A stretch of 64,000 nt of DNA. Source: Styela clava. Taxonomy: Eukaryota > Chordata > Ascidiacea > Stolidobranchia > Styelidae. Position 1 is the stretch's first letter. Every line of letters begins with the position of its first letter. The notes under the pieces are model-generated. The model was not told where the DNA came from and did not search any database. It saw only the letters and a list, made by a program, of their open reading frames with translations. Shown here one piece after another: positions 21,410-33,622 of this stretch. The stretch is from positions 14,198,001 to 14,262,000 of the forward strand of contig NC_135261.1 of assembly GCF_964204865.1 (NCBI RefSeq). Reading direction: 5' to 3'. Made by a program: the position numbers and the translations under genes.

Positions 21410-22290
21410 AAGGTTGGCTGTTGAAAATGGTTATTTCGTATTGTTCCGTTGGCTGTACGTATAGTACTATAGACAACGAAATGGATCTTCAGTTATATGC
21501 CACTGTTTTCAAAAAATCTGGAACGTCCCGCAATGTGGATATCATTTATTGGCAGGACTGCTTGGTGTCAAGTCCAGAGGTCATCTCGCTTGTGTTTCAC
21601 TGTTTGCGGACAGCACTTTGTTGATGGTGAGTGATAATGTGCCGTTATCAATTTCTCTAAATATTCATAAGCTCCCTCATTTCAATGGAAAGCAGATGAC
21701 AAACTACTGTTATTGATAGGCCTGGGCTAGGCGTAGAGGATTGCAGCTCGCTTTCCACTGAGGGTGGTTCACACGACCGCTGGTCGATTACGACATCCCC
21801 CCACCATCAAGTCCATGCTTCTGAAAAAAATAACTGGCTAACTAATCCCGACATAGAATGGTAATCGTACGATGTTGCACCTTGCAATCCTCCCTCACCA
21901 GATAAATCCTATCCTAAAAACTACCGACATTGGTAGGCATATTTGCGTTTTAAATTGGAAGGAAATCTTCATTAATGGTCAGAAGGTGTTGTCTGATTGT
22001 TTTGTTAGTTAGCAGGTAATCTATTACCGGTCTGATACACAAACTTGGCAGTTGGCACTGTCAAATGATGATTAGTGTTTAATTTCTTTTCAGGAAAAAG
22101 GAGAGATAACCCATTATCAGCTGCTTATGTCCCATCAATATTTGAATTTTCGCCATCGCCATTTCGGAAAAGAATAGTTAGAAAAAGGGGGGTTTTAAAA
22201 AAAGGCAGGACCATTTCAACAAATTCTGTTGCCTTGTATGCGTTGCAATATCACTTTGCAGTTGTTAGCATAAACATTTAATGTGTCTTT
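21410..22290 (+). pseudogene. THAP-like transposon gene remnant, plus strand
   Basis: The first exon begins ATGGTTATTTCGTATTGT (about 21427) and reads VISYCSVGCT, the start of a C2CH THAP finger; the distal part in another frame reads GHLACVSLFADST, comparable with the usual S-H-x-C-S-x-H-F. A GATG|GTGAGT donor follows at about 21627. The next exon follows a TTTCTTTTCAG acceptor (about 22093) and reads RRDNPLSAAYVPSIFEFSPSP, a linker type commonly seen after THAP domains. Frameshifts and a missing His make it non-functional. The duplicate lies at 35640-36480. Confidence 0.45.
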
Positions 22291-23078
22291 CATCTAGACC
22301 TACCACACTTAAAAGAAGCCGCCTATACCCTTTTTCACTAGAACCATAACACTGTAAAATATGAGCTGTGGAGGCAGATACATTTTTTACTCTAAATTAT
22401 GGCATGTTACTTCCAGGTTATCTTATCCTTGCCTATAGATATCTTGATGTTAGTGACTCCAACTGACCCATGCATGCCACATTGAAAGTTCTCTTGTGTA
22501 CCAATAATATTAATCAGTTGGAGCCTTCAGACCTTGAAAACAGTCGAATCTGAGCACGATGGATTCATGTGAAACACGTAATGTGCATTTATGAGCAAAA
22601 ATATCCCATCCTGAGCTGCACCGATCCACAACATCCTGCCTATGGAATCAAAACATTAGACAAATTGATGTACTGTGCGCATTCATAAATCTTTGCGAAT
22701 CAAGTGTGCCTTTTGACTAAGGAAAATTTAGCATTAAAATGATCAATCTCAATATAAACCTGGTATCTGCAGATAAAACCAATTGTTTTTTGAAAATACA
22801 TTTTTAATAATGTGCTTTATTTTTCAAATATAATTTATAATTACTGTAAAGTGTGTGATACATTTGGTACCAGGAATACCATTTGCAAATTTGCTTGGGT
22901 TACACCCCTCTCAAATGAAAGTTCAGACTCTTAATCATATCTCATAATATTCTTTAAACAAAAGGTTGCGGCTAGCCGGCTACCCATTAGAATTTTCTTC
23001 CAGATCACAAAGTCGGAATATTACGCCTCGCTAAGTTTCATCGGCAACTGTATTTGGTTGTAGTATCGATGTCCAACT

Positions 23079-24125
23079 TTAGACTGAAACCAACTTTAGA
23101 CTGAAACCTTCACCACCAGACCCATCGAAACAAAAACAAAATGGACACTTTATCTCCATCAATCCACAGTAATCACAAGTTACTTTGTCTATACGATAAG
23201 CATCAATGAATGGATACTGAGGATGTATTATCAAGTCACGCAGGCTGAGGTCTTGTGCCACTGTGGTCTTATAGCAACTTATACTTTGCCATCCATCTAT
23301 TCCATGGTCGCACCCATATCTGTGAGGTAATGGATACATATTCATTCGATATCATGATCCTGCACTAGCTTTGTTTTAATTGTAGAGTTTTCATAAAATC
23401 TAACAATCGAGTGGTGTGAAATTTATGTCCATGTCCCACCACAAACACTATTCGTAAATGAATTTGATTCCGGGCAGCATATCTTTTTTACCAGGTGCAA
23501 CAACTAAACATATGGCGAACCACAGTCTCTCATACGATTACCATTCTATGTTGGGATTAGTTAGCCAGTTATTTGTTTTCAGAAGCATGGACTTGAATGG
23601 TGGGCGAGGGTCGTAATAACGAGCGTATTCCTAGATGGCGAATTCCATTGAATTCCGGTTATTTTTTCTCGTGACCACTGGTGTTGAACTTCAGTTATCT
23701 ATTCAACCTTTCAAACTTAATAATAGATTACCTGCTAACTATGGAAACAATACCTTATGACAATTGATGATTAATTCCTTACACAAGTCAAGTCTGCAAG
23801 TAAGCTTACGCCTAGGCCTGCCAATAACAGTAGTTTGTCATCTGCTTTCCATTGAAATGAGGGAGCTTATGAATATTTAAAGAAATTGATAACGGCACAT
23901 TATCACTCACCATCATCGAAGTGCTGTCCGCAAACAGTGAAACACAAGTGAGATGACTTTTGGACACCAAGCAGTCCTGCAAATAGATGATTTCCACATT
24001 GCGCGACTTTCCGGATCTTTTGAAAACAGTGGAATATAACTGAAGATCCATTTCGTTGTCTATAATAGTACTATACGTACAGCCAACGGAAAAATACGAA
24101 ATAACCATTTTCAACAGCCAAATAC
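23079..24125 (-). pseudogene. THAP/YqaJ-like transposon gene remnant, minus strand
   Basis: At 24114-23812 a second copy of the THAP-like exon lies in inverted orientation to the one at 21.4 kb. Downstream on the same strand, 23345-23079 reads HPQYPFIDAYRIDKVTCDYC then GLMEIKCPFC. This matches the G-L-x-E-I-K-C-P core with the upstream P-F-I-x-A element of YqaJ/lambda-exonuclease-like nuclease domains that occur with THAP domains in invertebrate repetitive proteins. In the duplicate (about 37560-37290) the core reads GLVEIKCPLC and continues further. The function of the parent element is inferred from these family features only. Confidence 0.5.
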
Positions 24126-24179
24126 AACAGCTACAAATACTACTTATCAGTTATCATACCAGATCCATATCAACTTTGC

Positions 24180-24391
24180 AGCTGCGTACAGCAGAACGTA
24201 GTCTGTGTAGCAGGTTAGGGTTAGGGAGTAACTTTATTCCAATTTTCCCTATTTTAGATCTATTACAAGTTCGACGACTAGCCAAGTGACTTCCGTAGTG
24301 GTTGTACCTGAAATTATGGCTTACCCCAACCTGGTACACATACTACGTTCTGTTGTCCGCCATCTTGGTTCACATACTTCGGGAGTTCCGA
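24180..24391. mobile_element. Truncated relative of the 5.4-kb hAT MITE
   Basis: Keeps the right inverted repeat (GTTGTCCGCCATCTTGGTTC..CTTCGGGAG) and the interior with AGGTTAGGGTTAGGG and CCAATTTTCCCTATTTTAG. The outer part of the left repeat is missing; it starts near CAGAACGTAGTCTG. The duplicate lies at about 38620-38820. Confidence 0.65.
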
Positions 24392-24394
24392 TTT

Positions 24395-25600
24395 TTTTTG
24401 TATTGAATAGGTAGATGTTTACTGAAGGCCTATACATGCCTTCTCAAGCTTGAGTTCAAGGCGTTCACAAACGTGATTGGCGCAAAGAGACGCAACAGAT
24501 AAGACATTACGTAAACGACCCTGTGACGAGAACCAAAATTGAAATACGACCGAATGAATGAGTTTGTATAACTTTGGAAAACTCTATCACTTAAACCTTA
24601 ACAACATAAATAAGCATAAATTAACCGAACAATTTTAACCGTAATAATGCCTTTATTTCATGAGAAAAAAGTCGATACAGAAACTCGAAATCCTTATAAT
24701 GGGGTCATAACAGATTGGTTTTTTTGACATCATTGCATCAGAGGGGTCTTGCAATTAGCATAGCCTGTCTCGTCGTTTAATAAATCAGGTCACCGCCGAT
24801 GTATATTCTTAGTATATTCCTCATTATCATAACGCACTCGTTTTGCCGATGGCTGCCCTTGATTAAATAAGTTTCATGATTTTTCTCACTCGAAACGTCT
24901 CTCTGGTATCTCGGATAAATATTCCTGTTAAAATCCTATGACTTTGGTTTAGATACAAACTTGCAAAGATACAATACAAGAATTTTTACTTACATTGCTA
25001 AAAATATAATTCTGGCAGCTTATGCGGTTTCACGGCTATGCAAGGGTTATTTCAATAAAGCAAATTGATTCAAAACAAGCCCTTGTTTCAAATCGAAGCT
25101 TCACCTGATTAATTAACCATTTTTTAAACAAATATAGTTACCATTTCGGGAACGGGAAGAAGAATCGGCGGTTATGAAAACTCAAGTTCCCGCAGAATTA
25201 AATCCAATAGCACGGTCTAGAAAGGCAATAAACTTTTCCTTTCCCATTGAATGCAAAGTTTCGTGTTCTGATGACCGTGAGTTTGCTTAATCATATAATT
25301 CAAACTGGAGAACAAAGGGAATGAAAGTGGAAAACAAAATAAAGTGGTATCGGCATGAGCGACTTGGACTTGCGGTATAGAAAGTTGTCCTAATTCCTAC
25401 ATTTCCACGAGTCTCAATAACGAGTTGTATCCCATTTGTTAATTAGGAATACAGCCGCTGAAAGGTAACAGAGCTTTCAAATATGCCACAGTTCGTTAGA
25501 ATAGATTTTAATCTGAATTTCAACTGTGCAACGTTCAAATTTCGATTTTCAGGTAATGTATTTTTTCGAGTGGGATTTGTCCAAAATAGCTCACAATGTA
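24395..25600. repeat. Dispersed repeat plus unassigned sequence
   Basis: 24395-25060 is a member of the repeat described at 1200-2530. The rest up to the transposase remnant (25061-25600) is shared only with the duplicate at about 39480-40030. No ORF is supported. Confidence 0.5.
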
Positions 25601-27369
25601 CTAGGTGTTACCATAATTCTTTTGATTATAGATAGTTGGAAATAAGTTCAGTGAATATTCAGTTAACCATGGTTTGACTACACTCACAGCACATCGGAAA
25701 TCATGTCCAGGCTCATTTAGGCAATTTCTGCTCTTGGTTTTAATTGTCATCATGGCTGAGAAACCCTGGTCGCACTCCCAAGTGGAGGGAAAAACCAATA
25801 GTTGAGGAACAGCATTACGGGCCAGTGTCGGGTAACTAGAAGACAATTTTAGCCAGAAATTGATTCGTGATGAAGAGCATTCTCTGAGCTCATTTTTTGC
25901 AGTTTCATCAGCTTGGATATCAATTATCTCTTCTTGTTCACCAGTTCCAACAGGTAGAAGTGCGGGATTGACAAAAATCGGATTAACCATATATGGGCAG
26001 CATATTGTATGCGGAAAGTAATGCATCAGTTCCGTTATTAGCAATCTTAGATGTTCTGCAATTTCTTGAGACAATTTTTCATTTGGTTCCCACGAAACGG
26101 TGGTGAGGAATTCGAACATTCCGTAACGTTTGCTCTCCACATTTTTCATCCAAATGTCCAGCTTCCGAACGAACACTTCAAGCTTAGAGACAAAGTCTTG
26201 GATTGATCTGTCTGGCCCTTGCAACGAACGATTCACATCGTTAAGAGATTAAAAAGTATCCGATAAGTAAGCCAACTGTAATATAAACTCCTCGTTTTCC
26301 AAATCCTTTTGAAATCTTGTCTCCTGGAAAAATGTGAACAGTTCTTGTCGATGTTCAAAGACTCTTCAAGTGATATTTCCGCGAGATCCCGTGATCTGAA
26401 TTCAAATCTTCACACAATCTTGCAAACAGTCGAGTGTTAAGAGCAGATGTTTTGACGTAATTCACCATTTTTATTATTCGATCCAAGCATGACAGTAGGT
26501 CTGGAGGGAGCACCTCGGCAAAAAGAGCAAACCTGTGGATGAAGCAGTGAACAAATGTGGCGCGTGGGGATACGGTTTTAACATGCGATTAGAACCCTGA
26601 AATTCGACCAAGCAAGGATGGAGCACCATCAGTTGTGCATCCAACCAACTTGCCCTAATCCAGGTCATTTTGGGTGAAGAGTTCGGCCAAAACGTTGAAG
26701 ACATCGATTCCCTTTGTTGTAGCTGACAGATCCGTGCTCAGTAATAATTCTGTTTGCACAGAATTATTCTGAATAAAGCGGACCTAAACGAGTAATTGCG
26801 AACACTTGGTGACATCAGTCGATTCATCAAGTTGTATAGCAAAACCCCAAACATCGATCCTTTCATTCCAGCAATCACTTGATCTTCGATATCAAGGGAC
26901 ATTACTTTGATCCGTGTTTCACAGTATCGTTAGAAAGCGATACACGATCTAACTTTGCCAGGGACTCTTTGCCAATCAGGTTTCTGACTTATATTCTTGC
27001 TGCTGGCAAAACAAGCAATTCCGCGATGGTATGAGCTTTCTTGTTTTGAGCCACGAGAAGAAATACTTCATAGGATGACTTCACAATCCCCGCATTCGTT
27101 TGGTGAAACTGACCTCTCTGGTCTATGCGCTGTCGCTTCACATGTTCCCTGAGTCGCTCAAAATAACTTTTATCGTGGTTCTTTTTATCTGCGTGATTGG
27201 ATTCTAGATGTCGTTTAAGCAAACTCGGTTTTATTACTGAATTTGAAAGGGTTTTCATGCAGACCACGCACTGCGGTAAACTTTCTCCATTCTGCTCAAT
27301 AGCAATGAACCCATATTTGATGTATTCGGAGGTATACTTTCGCTTCGAAATGTATAAATAAACAATCAA
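25601..27369 (-). pseudogene. hAT transposase remnant (ZBED5/FAM200-like), copy 1
   Basis: N-terminal BED finger at 27369-26989 with CVVC and HLESNH (C-x2-C, H-x4-H), preceded by KYTSEYIKYGFIAI. The catalytic core follows with VGCTTDGAPSLLGRISGF, where a TAG stop replaces Gln of copy 2, and a segment like H-C-F-I-H-R. The C-terminal dimerisation part (26236-25601) contains WECDQGFSAMMTIKTKSRN, the hAT-C signature. Frameshifts and stops between these blocks show it is dead. An active element would cut and paste hAT DNA in the nucleus. The length fits a ~600-residue parent. Confidence 0.8.
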
Positions 27370-27798
27370 AAAATTACTGATGAATTAGCCTTAAAACTTA
27401 AGAGTATGCCGATCAACCAATACGTCCTGCAGGTAGCACTTGTAACATCCGTATATCGATTTTCGACTCGCCTTGTCCGATTTTTCTCGATGCAGACGCA
27501 TCGTGACATTACACGGAAAACGTGCAAGAACGTGCTCTTCTCGTTTCGTTTCAGAACTAAGTGCAAAAACATGCTCGTCTCGTTTCGTTTAAAGCGGGCA
27601 GTAGCGGGGAGGGCGATCTCTAAATACAAGTACTGGTAGCACTATAAACGCCATTCCGTGAATACATACAGTATGGAAAATAAATAGAAAGCTTTGACAG
27701 CATATTTCAGCGAACGCGAAAGTTAATTGTTGCAATTATTCAAAGCTGCTCGCGTACCACTTGGAAAGCTTCCGCGTACCACAGGTTGAGAACCACTG
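25613..27798 (-). mobile_element. ZBED-type hAT element, copy 1, 3' end lost
   Basis: Minus-strand start CAGTGGTTCTCAACC at 27798-27784, followed inward by TGTGGTACGCG, the usual terminus of BED-finger hAT elements. The 8 bp outside, ATGTAATA (27799-27806), are the target duplication. The other terminus is missing: at about 25613 the coding region runs straight into unrelated flank that the duplicate has without the element. So a deletion removed the 3' end. Confidence 0.75.
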
Positions 27799-27806
27799 AT
27801 GTAATA

Positions 27807-29583
27807 TGATGCCATAAATTAATATAAAAATTTCCGTTGTACGGAAGATCTGTATGTTAATCACGCAAGTATACTAAATAATAAGTTGAATATAGAAAAC
27901 TAATAAACCGCGTCACCAGTAAACTTGAAGTCAGAGTAGCTATTTCTATTTGTGCCAAGGGAGCAGGGACTTGACCCAAATCCTACCCTTTTTGTATTTT
28001 TTATGAAATCGCCCATCTGAGACTTCAAAGAGAGGGGTGTAGGAGTATTATTAAAACGTACCTGGACATAATTCAATATGTACAATAGAGATGATATGAC
28101 AATATTGTTATCACCGCAATGCAGATCGTGTTTTTTTATAGAAGTATGTTTGGGCAGCAAAAATTACCCAGCTTCACAAAACTGCCAAATTCATCAAAAC
28201 CAACTGGAAACGTCACAGTAATTACAAAATTACAAGTAAGAAAAGCTCTTGTACAAGAAGACCAATCCACCTTTTCAACTGTTGGTACTTCGCCCATCAA
28301 GATCGGTCTGTCAAAATCGGTGACAGCAAAATGACTTTCGCTGACCATGCAGTTTAGAGTGACTGTTCTGTACCATTGACCGACAAACAATTACATTGTG
28401 ACAAGATATTACAAGTCATCGTTATAATAAAATCTCCTGTTTGCTGTATCAAATAGACACGGGGGTAAGTACCGCACAATTTGGGCACAGATAGCAAACG
28501 TCAGCTTCAATAACAGATGCGTCGTATGCCATGAAAATTACAAGATTGCAAAAAATCTTAGCCCGCTGCTTCAGGCAAATACTATGTTTAAATATTGTGA
28601 CAAATGCCCATGTCTAGGCAAAAAACAAACATGGGTGGAAAAATGTTAGAAGTCTTTCACGTTCATTATTATTCTGGTAATTGTAAATAATATTGCAAGC
28701 TGGTTCATATTTCTACACATTGCCATAAGTTTATAGGATAAATATTCCCGTAGTATGTGAACTGAGTTTGGGTTAATAAGCCATAACTTTATTAAGATTT
28801 TCCTTATTTTTGTTATATTTTGAAATCGGACTTCCTGTGTTGGCCAAGTACATATACCCCTTACCGTAGGTTTCAGTCCTTGATGTAAAGTGGGCCAACA
28901 AATTAGTTACCTCCATATTTGTACACGCACTTCTGGAGCGCCGTTTATGAGGCTTGAGCTGGCATTTTAAAACCTTGTGCAAGTTTTGAATGACTGACAT
29001 CGGGTTAAATACCTATCTTAATTAAGCAGAGACTTAAATTAATTAATTAGCATCTCGACATAACATGTTATAGACAAAGTTTCTTTGTTTTATTTTGTAT
29101 ATATTTGACCGTGTTTATTTTAGGAGATATCGTTCATTGAGGTTTCTTATATGGTTGACCGCTCATAAAATTATTCCTTTTTAAAACAATTTCATCATCT
29201 GTCCGTGGGCAGGAATAGGCCTGTCGGCGTAAACAAAACCCTTTATCAGGCTTTTCCCTTATTCATGTTTATTTATTATTTCGAATCATTGCCAGTCGGC
29301 TGTTTACTATTTATTTAGTGTTAGAAGTTTGCCGTTGAGTAGTGCTAATTTAATTGTCGCAATGAGCGGATATGTTTGCTTGTTTTTTTTAAGTTAAAGG
29401 ATGAGGTTTGATTTGTTTTGCATAATTGGACACGTTTATTGGACATAACGATTGTTTCAATAATATGTTGGTATTGTTATTATTTGTCTCCATCATTTTT
29501 AAAAAATCGCTTTTCTCTTCGAATACTGGACCAATTGCTTTGAAATTTTCAGTGAGTGAAGATTGATTTTTTTTGCCAGAAGG
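27807..29583. other. Right part of duplication copy 1, partly lost from copy 2
   Basis: 28450-28715 and 29443-29583 are present in copy 2; 27807-28450 and 28716-29442 are not. A minus-strand ORF at 28390-28136 (84 codons) reads ..FDRPILMGEVPTVEKVDW.. and has a possible donor at CTGG|GTAATT; a second (about 28620-28450) ends ..EADVCYLCPNC... Neither is recognised. No other gene is supported. Confidence 0.35.
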
Positions 29584-30229
29584 TGTGTGATGCATGGTTC
29601 TTCTATTACGGGGTCTGTTTATAAATACGCTACAATTATTGAGGCCAAAAGACTGCTGCAATTTCAGGGATTGACAAATTAGAAGGCGTGCGAGTACGGA
29701 ATTTAGATTGATCTTGGAAATTTGGACTTCAGTTATTACATATATATTCTGACTTATTTTTCTTCCAAAAGAAATATCTTATTGATTATCTTATACTCTT
29801 ACTTTTGATAACAGCATTGATTTGCTCCATAACCGTATGTATTGTATCCCAATCTTGTAAGGTTTTACACTGATAATGGAGTAGGGAGTTCTAATGATTA
29901 TGAGAGTATGGTATCATAACATTGGCTAGGGAAATTTGTAATTGTCTAACAACACTGAGCTATTAACACGACCTTAGTAATGATGCTTCCAATACCATTA
30001 AGAAGCGACCATAAAAATTAATTAGGTTAGGACGCGATATGATAAATGATTTCCAACGAAACAGTTTGATCCCGAAATGACGGTTCATTTACCTCACGGC
30101 TTCTCAACGTGGTCCAAGTGGACCCACAGGGGTCCACGGCGGGAACTCAGGGGGTCAACAGATAAAGTGCTAATCATATTAAATAAGTACAAGTTGTTGC
30201 TCTTCTCGTGTGTTGTTGAATAAACTGAA

Positions 30230-31645
30230 ATGAACGGAAGAGGAAATGTTAGATTAGTGCTTGGATTAAAATTGGATCGGGATGTTAGTTACAAAGTTCT
30301 CACTGAGACTTCTTTTAGTTCTTTATCAATAAATGTAACTTGTTCCCAATCCCAATCAAACCTATCTACCGATTTTTATCTTTATATTTGTTGCCATGAA
30401 CAACGGCTGTTCATGGTTGAAAGTAGGAATAACGACTCTCTGTGGTCACAGAAAGCCAAACTTCTGGCGGAGGCACAGAAACGATGGACAGATATCAACT
30501 CAACGAAATGGCTGATAAAGGACACGAAGCCCTATTACATGAAAATGAAGAAGCGTCCAAATTTATCCGCATATACCGGAAAGAAGGTACAGAATATTGT
30601 GCTTCAATTTTGCATATTTTTTTTTCTTGTCAAACGAAGGTTCTGAATAAGTTCTTTTTATTTTGAGAAATTGACATTTATCAATATTAATCAACGTGCT
30701 ATAAGTCAAAACTCTACTGGTTGATTGGTCAGATTTAGACTTCGTGCTCTATGCTTGTTACAAAATGTCAACATATATATTCAACTTTTTATTCGACAGT
30801 GGTTGCAATACCGGAAGAAATTAAAGACGATTGGGCCAACGTTTTATCAGTAGTTAGTAAAACATGGGAGACACTCTACAATAAGATAATGGTAGACAGA
30901 CATTCGCGACAAGAACATGGAAGGTGGAGACAGAGTGAGAAATGCTCTGGCTTCAATATGCAAACATCTGAAGACGCAAAGTTTAGAAGAACTTGTAATA
31001 GAAGATGATATTTTGCGACAATTTGTTGGTAAAGTAAAAGATGTAATGAACATGGGGAGTATATTAGCGGAAAAACAGTTGAATATTATTTCTATCATCT
31101 GTTTTTATGTTGCTTCCAAACTCCATCATATCAGTGCAAAACGCAATTTCTCTGTTCTGGGAATAAAGGAGACTGTAGAAAAAATAACATCAATTATTAA
31201 GAAAATCACCAAAGAGGACAACATGATGAAAAAAGTCATTAACTGTTGTGTTCTACCCCTCCTGCTGGAGATGTCTGAGTTGGTACCATGCGTTGCAGAT
31301 GAAGAGTCAAAAGTGAAATTCATTAACGAAATCTGGTGTTTATATAACGTCGCTCTCTGCTATTACTACTGTGATATTCAAGAGAAATCTGTGGCGGTCA
31401 ACTTATCCGTCATTCAACTTATGGAAAAAGAATATAACAACGATGCCGTAAAACGTCGAGTATTCAGACATTGTCATCACAATGCTGCACTTGCCTACAG
31501 CGAAAACAATGAACTTGGCGAAGCAATTGAACATTACAGGTTGGCCGTCAAGAAAGCCACTGATTGGGCCAATGAAAATCATAGGAATGAAAAAGTCAAA
31601 CGCACTAAAGAATATCTGAGAAAAACAAACGTTCGCAAAAATTGA
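30230..31645 (+). pseudogene. TPR-like gene, copy 3, frameshifted in exon D
   Basis: Exon C 30452-30586 ends GAAAGAAG at a clean GTACAG donor and reads ..NEMADKGHEALLHENEEAS.. in phase 1; it splices in frame to exon D (30800) as V|VAIPEEIKDDW. Exon D has the same 4-base GACA insertion as copy 2, breaking the frame at about 30897; the rest is open from 30917 to TGA at 31645, with one short in-frame deletion (about 4 residues) in the last TPR helix relative to copy 2. Exons A and B are missing. The overlapping 138-codon ORF at 30230-30646 is another frame. Shared insertion with copy 2 shows the lesion predates the 14-kb duplication. Confidence 0.65.
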
Positions 31646-32487
31646 CATATATGAAAACATATTTCTATTGTTCTAATACCTAATTACTATCTCTCGAACT
31701 CAATATCTCAATAAGTACTGCAAATATTATTCAGTATAATAGCAATAATTGCCAAGTTCAGTGGTAATGAATTGACTGCTAACAACCAGAGTAAAATGTG
31801 AAATAAATGTGGGTATATTTGTTTTTTCGTCTTGCTCGGAATTATTCCCAAAACTTAATATTTATATTCAATATACTTTCTGATATTTTGTGTTTAAATG
31901 AAAAATGCTATTTAGAACAATGTAGATGATTGCTTTGTATACAAGTGCAGGTGATGATGAATCTGGCTTGAGAATGTGCTCTATCTATGCCTATACACGT
32001 TTTGCTATTTAAATGCATGAGCAGTTTTATACAAATAAAAATGAATCTAAAATTCCTCGGTTTAACAGTTTATGTGTGACGCGTGGCTCTTCTCCTACGT
32101 GGTCTGTTTATAAAAAAGATGCAATTAATGAGCCCAAGAGCTGCGACAACTTCGTGGAATGACAAATTAGAAGGCGTGGCAGTATGGAATTTATTTTGGT
32201 CTTGGAGTTGTTGACATTAGTTATTACATATATTATTCTGACTTATTTTTGCACCGAAAGAAATACCTCATTGATAATCTCATACTCCTACTTTTGATAA
32301 CAGCATTAGTTTACCCAATAACAGTATGTATTGTATCACAATCTTGTAAGGTTTTAAACTGGCAATGGAGTAGGGAGTTCAAATGATTATCAGAGTAGGG
32401 TATCATAACATTGACTAACGAAAAAAAAACGTCATTTGTAAATATCTAACAACACTGAGCTATTAATACGACTTTAGTAATGATTAA
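31646..32487. other. 3' flank of TPR-like copy 3
   Basis: Counterpart of 17415-18260, including the AATAAAAATGAATC motif (about 32035). No gene. Confidence 0.5.
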
Positions 32488-32885
32488 AGAGTCCAGCTGC
32501 ACACTAACACAAATGTATTTCTGTAACGTTTCGTACAAATATCAGTGGAGCTCATTTCAGATGTAATTAAAAAAAAAAAGTTTTATTATTGCATTTACGA
32601 AAATGATGGGTAACTAAATGTAATTAAAATTATGGGCACTTAGAGAACCACGAACATCTGAAATGAGCTCCACTGATATTTGTGGTTCTAATTTTCCCAT
32701 CATTACTTTTACGGCTAAATGCAAATTAAATGTTTATGCATTACGTCATACTTGATTTGATGTTTCAAATCCATTTACCAAATTTATTTTTTGCCATTGT
32801 TGTAAACTGCTTTTCCGAGGAAGTCTGACTCTGGTCGGACGAAACGGTACAGAAATACATTTGTGTTAGTGTGCAGCTGGACTCT
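32488..32885. mobile_element. Foldback MITE, duplicate of 18261-18656
   Basis: Same outer and inner inverted repeats as its counterpart. Here both flanks are TTAA (32484-32487 and 32886-32889). It arrived with the 14-kb duplication rather than by a new insertion. Confidence 0.75.
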
Positions 32886-33409
32886 TTAATTGAATAGAAT
32901 AGTCATGTTTATTCCAGCTACAGTATCCTTGCAGTATACGCATACGGATCCACTAATATAAAGGCATATAGAAAAGATAGGAAGTTAGTCTCGCGCAACC
33001 CAACTCAAACTTAGTAATGATGCTCCTAATACTATCAAAAAGCGACTATAATACCTCAAAATAATAAAATAAAATGAGGAATGAATTTGGTTGGGATGCA
33101 CTACGATAAATGATTTCCAAAGAAATAGTTTTTTCCCGAAATGAACGCCTTTTATTTACGTCAAGGGTTCCCACAGTGCGATTTTGGGTACAGATAAAGT
33201 GCTAATTATATTAAATAAGTACATTTATTTCATTAATAAAAGTTTTTGCACTTCTCATATGTTGTTGGAAAAACTGAAATAATTGGAAGAGCACCTGTTA
33301 GATTAGTGCTTGGATTAGTGTTAAATTGAATATTGGCGCTTGTGAATAACGAGCATTCAAAAAGTTCTCACTGAGACTTCTGTTAGTTTTTTTTACCAAT
33401 AAATTCAAC

Positions 33410-33622
33410 TTGAATTTATTTAAAGATGATGAGTTGGGAAGCCCTGATTTACGTTATCTCATTGCTCGAAACTCAAAATCTAGCATGGAATCGCGAAGGT
33501 TTAGCAATAGATCAGACAATAAGGTGGAAAACATTAGAACAGCTTTAACCAACATACAACTTAAAAGATTGGAAGAAGATTATTCATTTTTTATTATGTT
33601 CTTGGCAGTATTCTTTTCTTGA
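33410..33622 (+). CDS. Unrecognised 70-codon ORF, duplicate
   Basis: Counterpart of 19170-19382 with E-to-D and V-to-A changes and otherwise the same protein. Same doubts apply: non-ATG start, no domain, and recent duplication. Confidence 0.2.
   Translation: MNLFKDDELGSPDLRYLIARNSKSSMESRRFSNRSDNKVENIRTALTNIQLKRLEEDYSFFIMFLAVFFS

Larger units (their letters stand above)
15334..29583. repeat. 14.25-kb tandem duplication, copy 1
   Basis: From TGTGTGATGCGTGG (15334) to GCCAGAAGG (29583) this segment is repeated directly as 29584-42121. Equivalent landmarks are offset by about 14,240 at the left and middle (15989/30230, 19170/33410, 21421/35645), then the offset changes through indels. Sequence differs by scattered substitutions and small gaps. 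The junction at 29583/29584 joins the unit's own right end to its own left end, the structure expected of a tandem duplication by unequal exchange or replication. Confidence 0.9.
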
